64,000 bases of DNA, taken from positions 1 to 64,000 of the forward strand of contig OMZN01000041.1 in assembly GCA_900315555.1 (NCBI GenBank), given 5' to 3'. The notes under the pieces are model-generated. The model was given only the letters and a program-made list of their open reading frames with translations. It made no database searches and had not been told where the DNA came from. Made by a program: the position numbers and the translations under genes. The stretch comes from an uncultured Eubacteriales bacterium. GTDB taxonomy: Bacteria > Bacillota > Clostridia > Peptostreptococcales > Anaerovoracaceae. Positions 8,959 to 18,845 of this stretch are shown here, piece by piece. Every line of letters begins with the position of its first letter. Position 1 is the stretch's first letter.

Positions 8959-9797
8959 TGGAGCGGATCGACTGGAACCAGAAATGGAAGGAAGAGGGCG
9001 AACGCTGGTGTCACGCCTCGGATAAAGCGTTCTGGGATGCCTTTGCACCGCGCTTTCGCAAGAAGCCGGCACCGGGCGAGGAGGATCCTTATCTCGAACA
9101 GTTTTATGCCTTCTCCGGGTTCCTGCCCGGCGAGATAATCTTTGACATGGGATGCGGCTCGGGTACGCTGGCCATTCCCTTTGCGGAGCGGGGCCATGAG
9201 GTATGGGCTGCCGATTTCAGTGAGAAAATGCTGAAGTATCTGATGATCGGTGCCCGGGAGGCCGGGGTGGCTGAGCGGATTCATCCCATCGTGCTTGATT
9301 GGAATGAAGACTGGAGCCTGCGCCGTGATCTGCCGGTTTGTGACGTGGCAGTGGCTTCCCGCTCACTGGTCTTTCGCGATCTGACCGCTTCCCTCCTGCA
9401 TTTGGAAGCGCGGGCGCGGCGGCGCGTCTGCATCGGCGCCTGGGACAGCCCGGCCAAGAGCTACGATCGGGTGGTCGCCAAGCAGATCGGCTATGAACGA
9501 CCGGGGTATGGATGCTATGTTTTTATTCTCAATGAGCTGATCGATCGGGACCGCATGCCAGAGCTCCGCTTTATTCGCTATCCGATGGGGCGCCATACCC
9601 GTTTTGCCTCAAAAGATGAACTATTTCGAGGCATCCGCGCCTCTTTCCGCTATCCTCTGACGGCAGCGCAGGAAGAGAAGCTTGCCGGCTACCTCGCGGC
9701 ACATGCGACGCACTATGAGGGAAAGAAGGGTGCTTACTGGGCCCTGGATCATGCCGAGGAATCTACGCTGGCGCATATTCGCTGGGATGTGGAATGA
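8958..9797 (+). CDS. Class I SAM-dependent methyltransferase
   Basis: A 279-residue methyltransferase with motif I FDMGCGSGTLAIPF near residues 60-73 and an acidic post-I site AADFS. The C-terminal half contains GAWDSPAKSYDRVV and helical segments similar to methyltransferases found beside molybdenum or tungsten enzyme genes in anaerobes, but I cannot identify the substrate. The stop of fdhD and this start share one base (TAATG), which suggests translational coupling with fdhD. Confidence 0.82.
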   Translation: MERIDWNQKWKEEGERWCHASDKAFWDAFAPRFRKKPAPGEEDPYLEQFYAFSGFLPGEIIFDMGCGSGTLAIPFAERGHEVWAADFSEKMLKYLMIGAREAGVAERIHPIVLDWNEDWSLRRDLPVCDVAVASRSLVFRDLTASLLHLEARARRRVCIGAWDSPAKSYDRVVAKQIGYERPGYGCYVFILNELIDRDRMPELRFIRYPMGRHTRFASKDELFRGIRASFRYPLTAAQEEKLAGYLAAHATHYEGKKGAYWALDHAEESTLAHIRWDVE

Positions 9798-9938
9798 AGC
9801 GCGCTCAGAAGAACAGAAAATTCAGCGTGAAATCGAAAAAACGTTAGCCAGACAACAGAGATCTTTTCCTGACTGCGCTATACTATGCAGGTAGGACGGT
9901 CGACAAGACTGTTCCAAGAGAGAAGGGAGAGATATTTC

Positions 9939-12900
9939 ATGACTAGGAAAGGCGATGTACATTGGATACAGCGGCTGTGGATCATCCTGCTGACGATCGC
10001 CGTCGTTGTTTCTATGTCCGGACTGACGGCATTGACCGCACATGCAGCGGACAGCCAGACCGTCACCGCCGGAGATGAGATCACCGCCGGCGGTACCTAC
10101 CAGGTGGCGCCCGGTGCATCAGGCGGCGTGATTACCGTCAGCACGAGCGAGGCGGTCACGCTGGTTGGCAGCGGTGTCAGCGCAGAGGCGAACACCAACC
10201 TGAGCTTCGATTGTACCGAGGCAGGTACGGATCTGACGGTGCAGGATCTTCACATCAGCAATACGTCGACTACTGTACCGACGTTCAATTTCACCGGTGC
10301 CGGCAATAAGCTGAGGTATGACGGCACAAGCATGATTGATAAGGACACCAATGCAACGGGCTATGCGCTGATTCATGTGCCGTATGGTGCGGAACTGACG
10401 ATCAGCGGCAAGGACGCAGACGATTCGCTGTATATGTACAAGCGTGAACAGGGTGCAGGCATTGGCGGCAACAGCGGCGAAGGCAACGGCACCATCACCT
10501 TTGAGCAGGGCAACCTGTTCATTAAGGGCTCCAAGCAGGGGGCGGTCATCGGCTGCGGTGCGAATGCCTCAAGTGCGACCACTGGGGAGATTACCATCAA
10601 CGGCGGCACGATCAATATCATCGGTGTGGCACGCAGTGCGGGCATCGGCGGCAGCGCCGGCAGCGACGGTGCGGCTTCCGGTACCGTGGTCAATGTCAAT
10701 GGCGGGCTGATCAATGTCAATGCTGACTGGACCGGCGCAGCCATCGGCGGCGGCGGGTATGCCGGCGGCAACGATGCCGACGGCGGTACGCTGGTCTACA
10801 AGGCCGGTTCCATCCGAACGTTCATCGATCAGAATGCGGTCACCAGCTGGGGCGTGGATAACGCCGGAGTACATGACAACAAAGCGATTACAGCGAGCGT
10901 CGTCAACAGCAGCGGTGAAGATCTGGCGCTGCTGGCGTTTGATACATCCAAGATGGATGATGCTGACCGAACCGGCACCTATTCCATTGCCGAAGGGAAC
11001 AGCACGCTTTACAGCGGCAGTCTCCATCAGTACACTTACGTCAACGAAAACACGGAAAAAGACGGTCAGACGGCGGTTTCGGATACGAAGAGCAACTGGA
11101 AGGACAATCTCGATGATGCCCATCTGTATCTGTATCTGACCAAGGACAACCATACCCTGGATGTCAACGGCGAAACATGGAATGTGTCCTGGAACAAAGA
11201 CAGCAGTTCTTTCGAGCTGCAGCATGTTCAGACAACCTATGGAGAAAATGGCTTTAACGCAGCAAACACAAAATATAACCCGGATGCAAGCAACTATATT
11301 GTAACAACCAAGGCGCAGTGGAAGCTGCTGGCAGATGCGGTCAACCATGGTGATACCTTTAAGGGAAAGACGATCAAGCTGGATGCCGATATCGATTTGA
11401 GCGGCACCGACTGGACACCGATCGGCAATGCAGATCACCATTTCGAGGGAACGCTGGACGGACAGGGGCACAGTATCACCAATCTGTCGGTATCAACGGA
11501 CAGCGGATACAGCGGTCTGTTCGGCTACAATGCCGGTACGATCAGGAATATGACTGTTTCCGGTTCTGTTAAGGATACGTCGAGTAAAGACTTTGTCGGC
11601 GGCATCGCCGGCTTCAACTGCGGCACGATCGAAAAGACTGCCAGCAGCGTGACGATTGAGGCGGGCAGCTGCTATAATGTCGGCGGTATCGCCGGCCTGA
11701 GCACATCCGGCTATTGGGTGAGCGGAAGCGGCATACTGCAGCATATTGAAGATGCAGCCGGCCTTATCACGCAGTGTGCGGTCAATGCGGATGTGACCGG
11801 CTATAGCAAAGTCGGCGGCGTCGCTGGAGAAAACGCCGGCACGGTTTCCAAGTGCAGCACCGCCGGCAAGATCGACGGCACCAACGCTGGTTCGAAGAAC
11901 GGTGTCGGCGGCATCGCCGGACGTAACGGAAACAACAAAACGGCAATGGAAACCGGTATCATCGACAGCTGCTACAGCATGGCCTCGGTCGGCCGGACCG
12001 GGCAGAAATGGGTCGCCGGCATGGCCGGATTCAACAACGGTACCTACGGATGCAGCACAAAGACGGACGAAAACGGGAAGACGGTGAAATACTTCACCTA
12101 TAATGGTGAACAGATCGTCAAGGAACCGTCCACCATCAAAAACAGTTACTTCGCCGGCACGCTGACAGGCATGGATAATACCAATCCGATTGCCGGCAGC
12201 CAGGAGGGCACGGCCAGCAACTGTTATTCGCTGGAAGGCCTGAAGGCAACGGGCAATACAGAGGCCGAAACCGGCATCAAGGTATCGGAAAAAACTCTGA
12301 AATCTTTCTCCATGATCACCAAACTGGGCGATGCCTTTGCAGCGGATCTCAATAGTGCGAATAATGGCTACCCGGTGCTGGCCTATACTCTCTCCGAGGG
12401 AGATCAGGCGGCTGCAGAGCAGAAGATCAGCGCGCTGCAGATCGACAATGTCAAGTCGATCCTCAAGGCACTGCCGGACGCAGAGAACGTTACTGCTGCA
12501 GACAGTGAAGCCGTTGCCAAAGCGCGCACGGCATACAGCAAGCTGACAGATGACCAAAAGGATGCCATCAGCTATCGCCTCTACGACAAGCTGATGGATG
12601 ATGAGGCGGCGCTGAAGGCGTTGAAGCCAAATGCGGTTAAGGCGGAGATTAACGCCCTGCCGGCGGCGGATAAGATTGCCGTGAGCGATCAGGCAGCCAT
12701 CAAGAAGGCCAGAGCAGATTTCGATGCGCTGACATCCGATCAGCAGGATGCGGTCGGCTATACAGCGGTCAAGAAGCTGGAAGCAGCTGAAGCAGCGCTG
12801 ACAGCGGCGCAGAATGCAGCTGCGAAGAAAGCCTTCCAGGCCAGGACGCTCATCACCAAGAAGGCCAAGGCCGGGAAGAAGAAGGTGACCATTCGCTGGA

Positions 12901-13127
12901 CAAAACTGAGCGGCGCAAAGGGCTATAAGATTGTCTACGGAACCAACAAGAAGATCACCAAGAGCAGGAAGACCGTAACCGTCAGCAAAGGTACGGCGAG
13001 CAGCAAGCTGATCAAGAAGCTCAAGACGGGCAGGAGATATTACTATAAGGTCAGAGCCTACAAGACCATTGGCGGCAAGACCGTTTACACCAAATACAGC
13101 AAGATCAGATCTGTCAAGGTGAAATAG
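9939..13127 (+). CDS. Giant secreted GLUG/FN3 surface protein 1
   Basis: A 1062-residue exported protein. The start at 9939 gives a signal peptide with cleavage near AHA-A; GGGAGA lies just upstream and an in-frame ATG at 9885 would add an implausible basic extension. The first third is a glycine-rich beta-helix-like region (GGNSGEG, GGTINI, GGYAGG repeats). The middle has an FEGTLDGQGH entry followed by GLUG-type repeats (GGIAGFNCGTI, GGVAGENAGTV). Then come two ~65-residue helical repeats (INALPAADKI.. / LKALPDAENV..) and a Lys/Arg-rich FN3 domain ending SVKVK. No LPXTG, SLH or choline-binding motif is visible, so how it stays on the wall is unknown. A terminator follows it. Confidence 0.8.
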   Translation: MTRKGDVHWIQRLWIILLTIAVVVSMSGLTALTAHAADSQTVTAGDEITAGGTYQVAPGASGGVITVSTSEAVTLVGSGVSAEANTNLSFDCTEAGTDLTVQDLHISNTSTTVPTFNFTGAGNKLRYDGTSMIDKDTNATGYALIHVPYGAELTISGKDADDSLYMYKREQGAGIGGNSGEGNGTITFEQGNLFIKGSKQGAVIGCGANASSATTGEITINGGTINIIGVARSAGIGGSAGSDGAASGTVVNVNGGLINVNADWTGAAIGGGGYAGGNDADGGTLVYKAGSIRTFIDQNAVTSWGVDNAGVHDNKAITASVVNSSGEDLALLAFDTSKMDDADRTGTYSIAEGNSTLYSGSLHQYTYVNENTEKDGQTAVSDTKSNWKDNLDDAHLYLYLTKDNHTLDVNGETWNVSWNKDSSSFELQHVQTTYGENGFNAANTKYNPDASNYIVTTKAQWKLLADAVNHGDTFKGKTIKLDADIDLSGTDWTPIGNADHHFEGTLDGQGHSITNLSVSTDSGYSGLFGYNAGTIRNMTVSGSVKDTSSKDFVGGIAGFNCGTIEKTASSVTIEAGSCYNVGGIAGLSTSGYWVSGSGILQHIEDAAGLITQCAVNADVTGYSKVGGVAGENAGTVSKCSTAGKIDGTNAGSKNGVGGIAGRNGNNKTAMETGIIDSCYSMASVGRTGQKWVAGMAGFNNGTYGCSTKTDENGKTVKYFTYNGEQIVKEPSTIKNSYFAGTLTGMDNTNPIAGSQEGTASNCYSLEGLKATGNTEAETGIKVSEKTLKSFSMITKLGDAFAADLNSANNGYPVLAYTLSEGDQAAAEQKISALQIDNVKSILKALPDAENVTAADSEAVAKARTAYSKLTDDQKDAISYRLYDKLMDDEAALKALKPNAVKAEINALPAADKIAVSDQAAIKKARADFDALTSDQQDAVGYTAVKKLEAAEAALTAAQNAAAKKAFQARTLITKKAKAGKKKVTIRWTKLSGAKGYKIVYGTNKKITKSRKTVTVSKGTASSKLIKKLKTGRRYYYKVRAYKTIGGKTVYTKYSKIRSVKVK

Positions 13128-13154
13128 CATAGCTTCAGTATGAGAAACTGCATT

Positions 13155-13188
13155 AACCCAGACCCGGCGCCGCCGGGTCTGGGTTTTG
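13155..13188 (+). terminator. Rho-independent terminator after GLUG protein 1
   Basis: A 15-bp inverted repeat (AACCCAGACCCGGCG and its complement) around one central base is followed by a short T run (TTTT). It separates the first GLUG gene from the ABC transporter operon. Confidence 0.85.
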
Positions 13189-13312
13189 GCCGATGTTATT
13201 AAAACAACAACATGGGCCGCCGTTTTCGTGTATGATAAAGAGCAGGGCTGCCATGGCGGTCTGCAGTATCGTTTAGGATAAGAGAGTGGGAGAACAGGGA
13301 AAGGTTCGGCGC

Positions 13313-14368
13313 ATGTCCCAAAGGAAATACGACATTCCTATCGCTATATTTTCACTGGCACTGCTGGTGCTTTTTGTTGTTTCCTTCCTTTTAGGGCGCT
13401 ATCCGATTCATCCGATGGAGCTGGGCGGCATGCTGCTCGACAGCTTCCTTCATCTGGTTGAACGTTTTGTGTCGGTCTTTCACCTGCAGGCAGATCTGGG
13501 CATCGAACCGTTCTGGGATCCGCAGACGAGTGCGGTTTTTTTCTCCATTCGGCTGCCGCGCGTGCTCCTGGCCTGCCTTGTCGGCTGCTGCATCTCCACG
13601 GCCGGCGCAGCCTATCAGGGTGTCTTTCAGAATCCGATGGCAGCACCGGATATCCTGGGTGCATCCTCGGGAGCGGCTTTTGGTGCGGCGCTGGCGATTC
13701 TTCTGGGGGCGGCGAGCTGGGGCATCACGGGTATGGCCTTTGTCTTCAGCCTGGTGACGGTGCTGCTGGTCATGCTGGTCAGCCGCTTTGCCAGAGGCAG
13801 CCGCGTGATGACGCTGATCCTCGCCGGTATTATGGTCAGTTCCCTGTTTTCCTCAGGAACATCGTATATTAAGCTGGTGGCCGATCCCAATGACCAGCTA
13901 CCGCAGATCACCTACTGGCTGATGGGAAGCCTGACTGAGGCCAAGCTTCCCGATGTCGGGTTTGCCTGCATTCCGATGCTGATCGGGCTGGTGCCGCTGG
14001 TGCTTCTGCGCTGGCGGATCAATATTCTGACGCTGGGGGACGAAGAAGCAGCCAGCATGGGCGTTGACACTCGCCTGGTACGGACGGTGGTCATCCTCTG
14101 TTCGACGCTGGTGACGGCGGCTTCCGTGTCGGTCAGCGGCATGATCGGATGGGTGGGGCTGGTGATTCCCCATCTTGCGCGGCGCATTGTCGGAAACAAT
14201 TACATGAAGCTGCTGCCGCTGACGATGATCCTCGGTGCCCTCTTCCTTCTGGGAGTCGATGATATTTCCCGCAGCCTGATGGCAAAGGAGATCCCCTTGG
14301 GAATTCTGACCTCCCTGGTGGGCGCACCGTTTTTCCTCTATTTGCTGACGCGGAAGGAGGGATTCTGA
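13313..14368 (+). CDS. FecCD-type ABC transporter permease
   Basis: Membrane component of an iron-siderophore, heme, cobalamin or oxyanion importer. The 351-residue product has eight to ten hydrophobic spans and FecCD hallmarks: RLPRVLLACLVGCCIS near the N-terminus, YQGVFQNPMAAPDILGASSGAAFG, and the cytoplasmic coupling segment GMIGWVGLVIPHLARRIVG. The ATG at 13313 has GGGAAAGG eight bases upstream; an in-frame GTG at 13286 with AGGA is an alternative. The stop shares a base with the ATPase start. Confidence 0.9.
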   Translation: MSQRKYDIPIAIFSLALLVLFVVSFLLGRYPIHPMELGGMLLDSFLHLVERFVSVFHLQADLGIEPFWDPQTSAVFFSIRLPRVLLACLVGCCISTAGAAYQGVFQNPMAAPDILGASSGAAFGAALAILLGAASWGITGMAFVFSLVTVLLVMLVSRFARGSRVMTLILAGIMVSSLFSSGTSYIKLVADPNDQLPQITYWLMGSLTEAKLPDVGFACIPMLIGLVPLVLLRWRINILTLGDEEAASMGVDTRLVRTVVILCSTLVTAASVSVSGMIGWVGLVIPHLARRIVGNNYMKLLPLTMILGALFLLGVDDISRSLMAKEIPLGILTSLVGAPFFLYLLTRKEGF

Positions 14369-15198
14369 TGAGTCTTTCCGTATCGCACCTCAGCTTTTCC
14401 TACGAGGAGGATCACCCGGTGCTTTCTGATCTCAGCTTTACGATCGGAGACGGGCGCATGGTCTGCCTTCTGGGACCCAACGGTGCCGGCAAGAGCACGC
14501 TCTTTAAAACGATTCTGCGGCTGCTGCCGAACTATGAGGGAGAGATTTTCCTGGACGGTGTATCCACACGCGGGCTTTCGATCGCACAGATGGCGCATCG
14601 CATTGCCTATATCCCGCAGTCGGGCGCGCCGACCTTCAATTACACGATGTTCGAGATGGTTCTGATGGGAACGACCGCAGGGCTTAGCCGGCTCTCTTCA
14701 CCGGGCGAGCGCCAGCGGGAGATGGTGAAAGAAGCGATGCAGCGGCTGGGAATCTGGCATCTTGCGGATCGTGGCTTTGCCAGGGTCAGCGGCGGCGAGC
14801 GTCAGCTGGCACTGATCGCGCGGGCGCTGGTGCAGGAGACGAGGGTATTGATCATGGATGAGCCGACGGCCAACCTGGATTATGGCAACGCAATACGGGT
14901 GCTGGAACAGATCCGGCAGCTGGCCGGCAGCGGGTATACCATTCTGCAGGCAACGCATCAGCCGGATCAGGCCTTTCTCTTTGCGGATGAGGTGCTGGCA
15001 CTTAAAGACGGCCGTATCCTTGCGCAGGGATCGCCGCGTGAGGTCATCGACAGCCGCTTGATCGAAACGCTCTATGGCGTGCACGTGGCGGTGGAGCGTT
15101 TGTATGATGACCGGCTGCGTGTCCTGGTGCCGGTTTCGGCGCTGCGTGATCAGGATAAAAGAGGCGGACCAGAGGAAGGCAGGAGCAGGCAACGTTGA
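14368..15198 (+). CDS. FecE-type ABC transporter ATPase
   Basis: ATP-binding subunit of the importer. The 276-residue protein has Walker A GPNGAGKST (residues ~36-44), signature VSGGERQLALIARAL and Walker B VLIMDEPTANLDYG. It belongs to the FepC/BtuD group. The pair is coupled through a TGATG junction. The substrate cannot be told from the ATPase. Confidence 0.92.
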   Translation: MSLSVSHLSFSYEEDHPVLSDLSFTIGDGRMVCLLGPNGAGKSTLFKTILRLLPNYEGEIFLDGVSTRGLSIAQMAHRIAYIPQSGAPTFNYTMFEMVLMGTTAGLSRLSSPGERQREMVKEAMQRLGIWHLADRGFARVSGGERQLALIARALVQETRVLIMDEPTANLDYGNAIRVLEQIRQLAGSGYTILQATHQPDQAFLFADEVLALKDGRILAQGSPREVIDSRLIETLYGVHVAVERLYDDRLRVLVPVSALRDQDKRGGPEEGRSRQR

Positions 15199-15224
15199 AA
15201 GTATGGGAGGAAAGGAAGAAAAGC

Positions 15225-16364
15225 ATGCAGATAAGACGGAAGATGCCTCGCAGGATCATGGCGGTTCTGCTGGTCATCGTACTGGCCGGCGCCATGTTTC
15301 TGTCCGGCTGTGCCGGCACGAAGACTGCGGAGAACCATGGAAGCAGCGGTGCGGCGGCGCAGTCGGAGACGGCCGGCAGTGAAAAGAGCGGTAGGAAGAC
15401 AACGACGTTCACCGATGATTGTGGCCGCAAGGTGAAGGTGCCGGCGAAAATTGATACGGTCATTGCCAGCGGCAGTCTGGCGCAGCTGTTTATCTATGCC
15501 CTGGCGCCGGATACGCTGCAGGCGGTCAATGCCAGATGGTCGGCAGATGCCAAGGCATACATTCCGAAGAAATACCTTTCCCTTGGGCAGGTAGGCAGCT
15601 TCTTCGGCAACCATGATCTCAATTATGAGCAAATTGCCAGGATGAAACCGGATGTCGTGATCGATGTCGGTGAGGCCAAGCCGTCGATGAAGTCGGATCT
15701 TGCGGACATCACCGACAAGACAGGTATCCCGGCCGTTCATATCGATGCCAATTTCGATGATATGGACAAAGCGTTCACCAAGCTGGGCAGGCTGCTGGGG
15801 AAGACAGAGGATGCCAAGGCGCTTGCGGATTATTGCAGCGATGCCTTTGCCATGGTCAAACGCGGCATGAAGAACGTGAAGACAAAGAAGAAGGTCATGT
15901 ACTGCACGCAGGAGGATGGCATGAATGTGCTGGCCAGGCATGCCTATCATTCCCAGGTGATTGACATGCTTTCCGACAATGTGGCAGTGCTTGCTGATCC
16001 CTCCAGCAAGGGCAGCGGCAACGAGGTCAACATGGAGCAGATGATGAACTGGAACCCCGAAGTGATTCTTTTTGCGCCGGACAGCTACTATGATTATGCA
16101 GGCAGCGACAGTGCCTGGAAGACACTGCCGGCCATCAGGAAGGGCAGCTATTACGAGGTGCCCTCCGGTCTCTACAACTGGATGGGATCGCCTCCCTCCT
16201 GCAACCGGATCCTCGGGCTCTTGTGGATGGCCAAGCTGCTTTATCCCTCGCAGATGGACTACAGCCTCAAGGAGCAGGTCAAGACGTATTATGATCTCTT
16301 TTATCACTGCGACCTCAGCGATGGCCGCTACAAAAAGCTTGTGCAGCATTCGATCTTAAAGTAA
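15225..16364 (+). CDS. ABC transporter substrate-binding lipoprotein (FecB/TroA-like class III)
   Basis: Surface lipoprotein feeding the FecCD/FecE pair. The 379-residue product has a lipobox ending SGC with lipidated Cys29, then a class III binding-protein fold: FTDDCGRKVKVP, the MKPDVVIDVG helix, and the interdomain helix after HIDANFDDMDKAFTKLG. The closing block includes YEVPSGLYNWMGSPPSCNR. It starts after AGGAAAGGAAG at 15225; an upstream in-frame TTG at 15195 is less likely. Ligand is uncertain: iron complex is the family default, but FecCD-like molybdate importers (MolBCA) exist and the neighbourhood has molybdenum-enzyme-like folds. Confidence 0.88.
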   Translation: MQIRRKMPRRIMAVLLVIVLAGAMFLSGCAGTKTAENHGSSGAAAQSETAGSEKSGRKTTTFTDDCGRKVKVPAKIDTVIASGSLAQLFIYALAPDTLQAVNARWSADAKAYIPKKYLSLGQVGSFFGNHDLNYEQIARMKPDVVIDVGEAKPSMKSDLADITDKTGIPAVHIDANFDDMDKAFTKLGRLLGKTEDAKALADYCSDAFAMVKRGMKNVKTKKKVMYCTQEDGMNVLARHAYHSQVIDMLSDNVAVLADPSSKGSGNEVNMEQMMNWNPEVILFAPDSYYDYAGSDSAWKTLPAIRKGSYYEVPSGLYNWMGSPPSCNRILGLLWMAKLLYPSQMDYSLKEQVKTYYDLFYHCDLSDGRYKKLVQHSILK

Positions 16365-16389
16365 GGAGAAGCTTAAAATAAGGAGAAGC
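16362..16389 (+). repeat. Duplicated stop/ribosome-binding-site motif
   Basis: TAAGGAGAAGC occurs at 16362-16372, where TAA is the stop of the binding protein, and again at 16379-16389 as the Shine-Dalgarno of the next gene. Confidence 0.85.
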
Positions 16390-16390
16390 G

Positions 16391-17887
16391 ATGCGGCAGA
16401 TGATGCGAAGTAAAAAACTGAATGACGGGATTGTGCGCATTCTCTGCTTGTACCTTGCGGCTGCGGTGCTGCTGGGTGCATGGTATCTCACCGGCGATCG
16501 GGCGGCAGCCTACGATGAGGTGAAGGAGATATCTGTCACAGTTGGTTACTGGGGCGGTAAAGAATACACGAAGCAGACGGTTTCTCTCGATGAATTGGCC
16601 GATGCATGCGGCACCAACCGCGCGGTCTATACCTGGATCAACGGCGGAGAAAGCCCGGGAACAACAGAGGCCGAGGGAATCTACATTGCTGATATCATGG
16701 ATTACTGCGGCGTTGACATGGGATCGGTATATTACTATAACTTTGCAACCCGCGACGCCGCGACCTATGCCAACTCGGATCAGCAGTGGACGGGCGGACA
16801 GCTGTTCGGCACGCGGTACACCTATGTGAACAGCTTTCAGCGGGCGCTGAAGGATTACGAGGAGGCGAAACAGGCGGGGAAAGAAGAGGATTATCTGCGC
16901 AATCCTGAGAAGCACTATACCATCGATGATATCTATGACTATCAGAACAGATGCTATACCAAGGGCGCCTGGAACAAGCGGGAAACAGTTGAGCCGATGC
17001 TGGCGCTTCGTACAAGATCCAGCACCTGGAAAGGCTATGTGCCGGCAGCTTCTCTTGACTTCGATGAAACGAGCATGCTTTCCACCGGCAAGCCGATCCT
17101 CCTCTTCGGCCAGGCCGGCCGCAACGACATAACACGCAATCTGATGGCGCAGATGGTGACAAAGGTGCATATCTGGTTTAACGGATCGCCTTCCATCACC
17201 CTTTCCAAGCAGTCGATCAAAGGCAAGGTGGGCTCCAGCGATGCGGTCAGTGTGAAGGTCTCCACGCCGGATGAATATCTGAGCGGGCAGATTCAAAAGG
17301 AGATTCGCTTCAAGAGCAGCGATGCCGCCAAGGCGACGGTGGATGAGGACGGGAACGTCAAGATTACCGGTAAGGGAGAGGCGACGATCTCGGCGATATA
17401 TCAGGGGAAGACGGTGGGCACTGTCTCGGTCAGCGGCGTAGCTGCAAAAAAGCAGGCGAAGAAAGAAAAGAATGCCGGATCGGGCACAGGCAGCGGCCAT
17501 AGCAGCGGTGCAGGGAACGGCGCGGGCAGCAGCGGTACGAACGGCAGCAGCGGCGCAGGCACGGCAGGCGGCGTCAGTGACAGCAACAGCGGCGGCTTAA
17601 GCGACAGCGGCAGCAGGCGCATCTCGATGGCTGCCTCCAAAAGCGGCAGTGCCTCCAAGAGCGGCAGTGCAGATAAGAGCGGCGGCAGTGCTGAAGGCGG
17701 CAAGGTCTATGAGATCTCAAAAGATGCAGACACTCTTGAGAACCGTGCAAGTGACCGCAAAAGCCTGCGATGGTGCCTCCTTGCGGCCGCGGTGGCGATG
17801 ATCGGCGGCGGCACCTGGCAGACGGCCGTCTATCGCCGGCAGATTCATTGGATAAAGCAAGCAAAGAAAGCGTATGAGGAATTATGA
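16391..17887 (+). CDS. Membrane-anchored surface protein with SUOX-like and Big_2 domains
   Basis: A 498-residue type I surface protein of no known function. It has an N-terminal signal (residues ~14-34), a SUOX-like region (~45-275) with VSLDELADACG, TEAEGIYIADIMDYCGV and the closing block GKPILLFGQAGRND ... VTKVHIWF, then a bacterial Ig-like (Big_2) domain (~280-355; VDEDGNVKITGKGEATISA), a Gly/Ser-rich stalk (~360-435) and a C-terminal membrane span (~457-475) with a basic cytoplasmic tail. It overlaps the ExbB-like gene by four bases. The architecture is a ligand-binding head on a stalk held in the membrane. Confidence 0.72.
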   Translation: MRQMMRSKKLNDGIVRILCLYLAAAVLLGAWYLTGDRAAAYDEVKEISVTVGYWGGKEYTKQTVSLDELADACGTNRAVYTWINGGESPGTTEAEGIYIADIMDYCGVDMGSVYYYNFATRDAATYANSDQQWTGGQLFGTRYTYVNSFQRALKDYEEAKQAGKEEDYLRNPEKHYTIDDIYDYQNRCYTKGAWNKRETVEPMLALRTRSSTWKGYVPAASLDFDETSMLSTGKPILLFGQAGRNDITRNLMAQMVTKVHIWFNGSPSITLSKQSIKGKVGSSDAVSVKVSTPDEYLSGQIQKEIRFKSSDAAKATVDEDGNVKITGKGEATISAIYQGKTVGTVSVSGVAAKKQAKKEKNAGSGTGSGHSSGAGNGAGSSGTNGSSGAGTAGGVSDSNSGGLSDSGSRRISMAASKSGSASKSGSADKSGGSAEGGKVYEISKDADTLENRASDRKSLRWCLLAAAVAMIGGGTWQTAVYRRQIHWIKQAKKAYEEL

Positions 17888-18516
17888 GTCAAACATCACA
17901 ACTTAGCACCACCCTGCGGTCAATCTGTGCGAGCATGGAGAAGCCTGTTATTGTCATTCTGCTGGGGCTGCTGGTCTTTTCGCTGTTCCTTGTGGGATGG
18001 CTGATTACAGAAGGTGTGACCGAGCGGCGTCGCCTGAAGGTATGGATGCCGCAGCTGGTCGATGCTATCAAGGAACAAACCATACCGCTGGCGCTGCGTA
18101 TCAAGCGGAGCGGCCTTCTTCGCCGCCATAAGGTGGCGCTGCTGGAGGTGACCGATCATAGGGAGCTGACAGACAGCATGCGGGAGGCACTGGCAATCCG
18201 TCTCGTTGATGAGGCGCGCGGCCGCGCAGAGACGATTGTCAAAATCTCTGACATGGTGGTGCGGCTGGGACCGGTCTTCGGCCTCCTTGGGACGCTGATC
18301 CCGCTTGGACCGGGGATCATTGCACTGGGGCAGGGAGATACTTACACCTTGTCACAGTCGCTTTTGACGGCTTTCGATACGACGATCGTCGGCCTGATCT
18401 GTGCGGCGATGGCAGCCATCGTTTCGGCTATACGCAAGCGCTGGTATGCCAACGATATTTCAATTCTGGAAACCCTGATGGACTGCATACTGGAGGTGGA
18501 GAAGCAGGATGCGTAA
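17884..18516 (+). CDS. MotA/TolQ/ExbB-family proton channel subunit
   Basis: A 210-residue inner-membrane protein of the family that couples proton flow to mechanical work. Three hydrophobic spans sit near residues 21-42, 128-149 and 163-183, with a cytoplasmic domain between spans 1 and 2, as in ExbB. The motif RLGPVFGLLGTLIPLGPGI and the polar TM3 sequence AFDTTIVGLICAA are the family signature. Such proteins normally energise TonB or Tol at an outer membrane; no outer-membrane gene is seen here. It overlaps the DUF2149 gene by eight bases. Confidence 0.88.
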   Translation: MSQTSQLSTTLRSICASMEKPVIVILLGLLVFSLFLVGWLITEGVTERRRLKVWMPQLVDAIKEQTIPLALRIKRSGLLRRHKVALLEVTDHRELTDSMREALAIRLVDEARGRAETIVKISDMVVRLGPVFGLLGTLIPLGPGIIALGQGDTYTLSQSLLTAFDTTIVGLICAAMAAIVSAIRKRWYANDISILETLMDCILEVEKQDA

Positions 18517-18844
18517 TCGATTCGAGCGAAGAAACCGGCATATGTTTTCCGACAGCGATGCAGATCCCATGGCTGGTGTTTCCAACCTGGCAGACGTCAT
18601 GCTGGTGCTTGCCGTAGGGATCATGCTGGCCTTGATTATGAACTGGCACATCAGTGTCTCCGGCGGTTCTGTCACGCAGATGGATAAAGGGTCGATGAAG
18701 GAAATCGATCAGTCTCAGCTGCAGACGCAGCAGCGTGACAGCAAAAAGGCTTCCAAGGAGAGCAACCTGCAGAAGAAGGGCACGGTCTACGTCGACAAGA
18801 AGACCGGCAAGATGTATCTGATCGAGCCCGGCAACAACGATTGA
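18509..18844 (+). CDS. DUF2149 (ExbD/TolR-like) membrane protein
   Basis: A 111-residue single-span protein. The sequence DPMAGVSNLADVMLVLAVGIML places Asp29 at the start of the only membrane span, exactly where ExbD, TolR and MotB carry their proton-translocating Asp. A Lys/Gln-rich external segment follows. I read it as the ExbD partner of the preceding gene. DUF2149 has been noted mainly in methanogens and Clostridia; its function is unproven. Confidence 0.75.
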   Translation: MRNRFERRNRHMFSDSDADPMAGVSNLADVMLVLAVGIMLALIMNWHISVSGGSVTQMDKGSMKEIDQSQLQTQQRDSKKASKESNLQKKGTVYVDKKTGKMYLIEPGNND

Positions 18845-18845
18845 T

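Noticed and set aside
11493-13130. Minus-strand frame (545 codons)
   Set aside because: Antisense shadow of GLUG protein 1.
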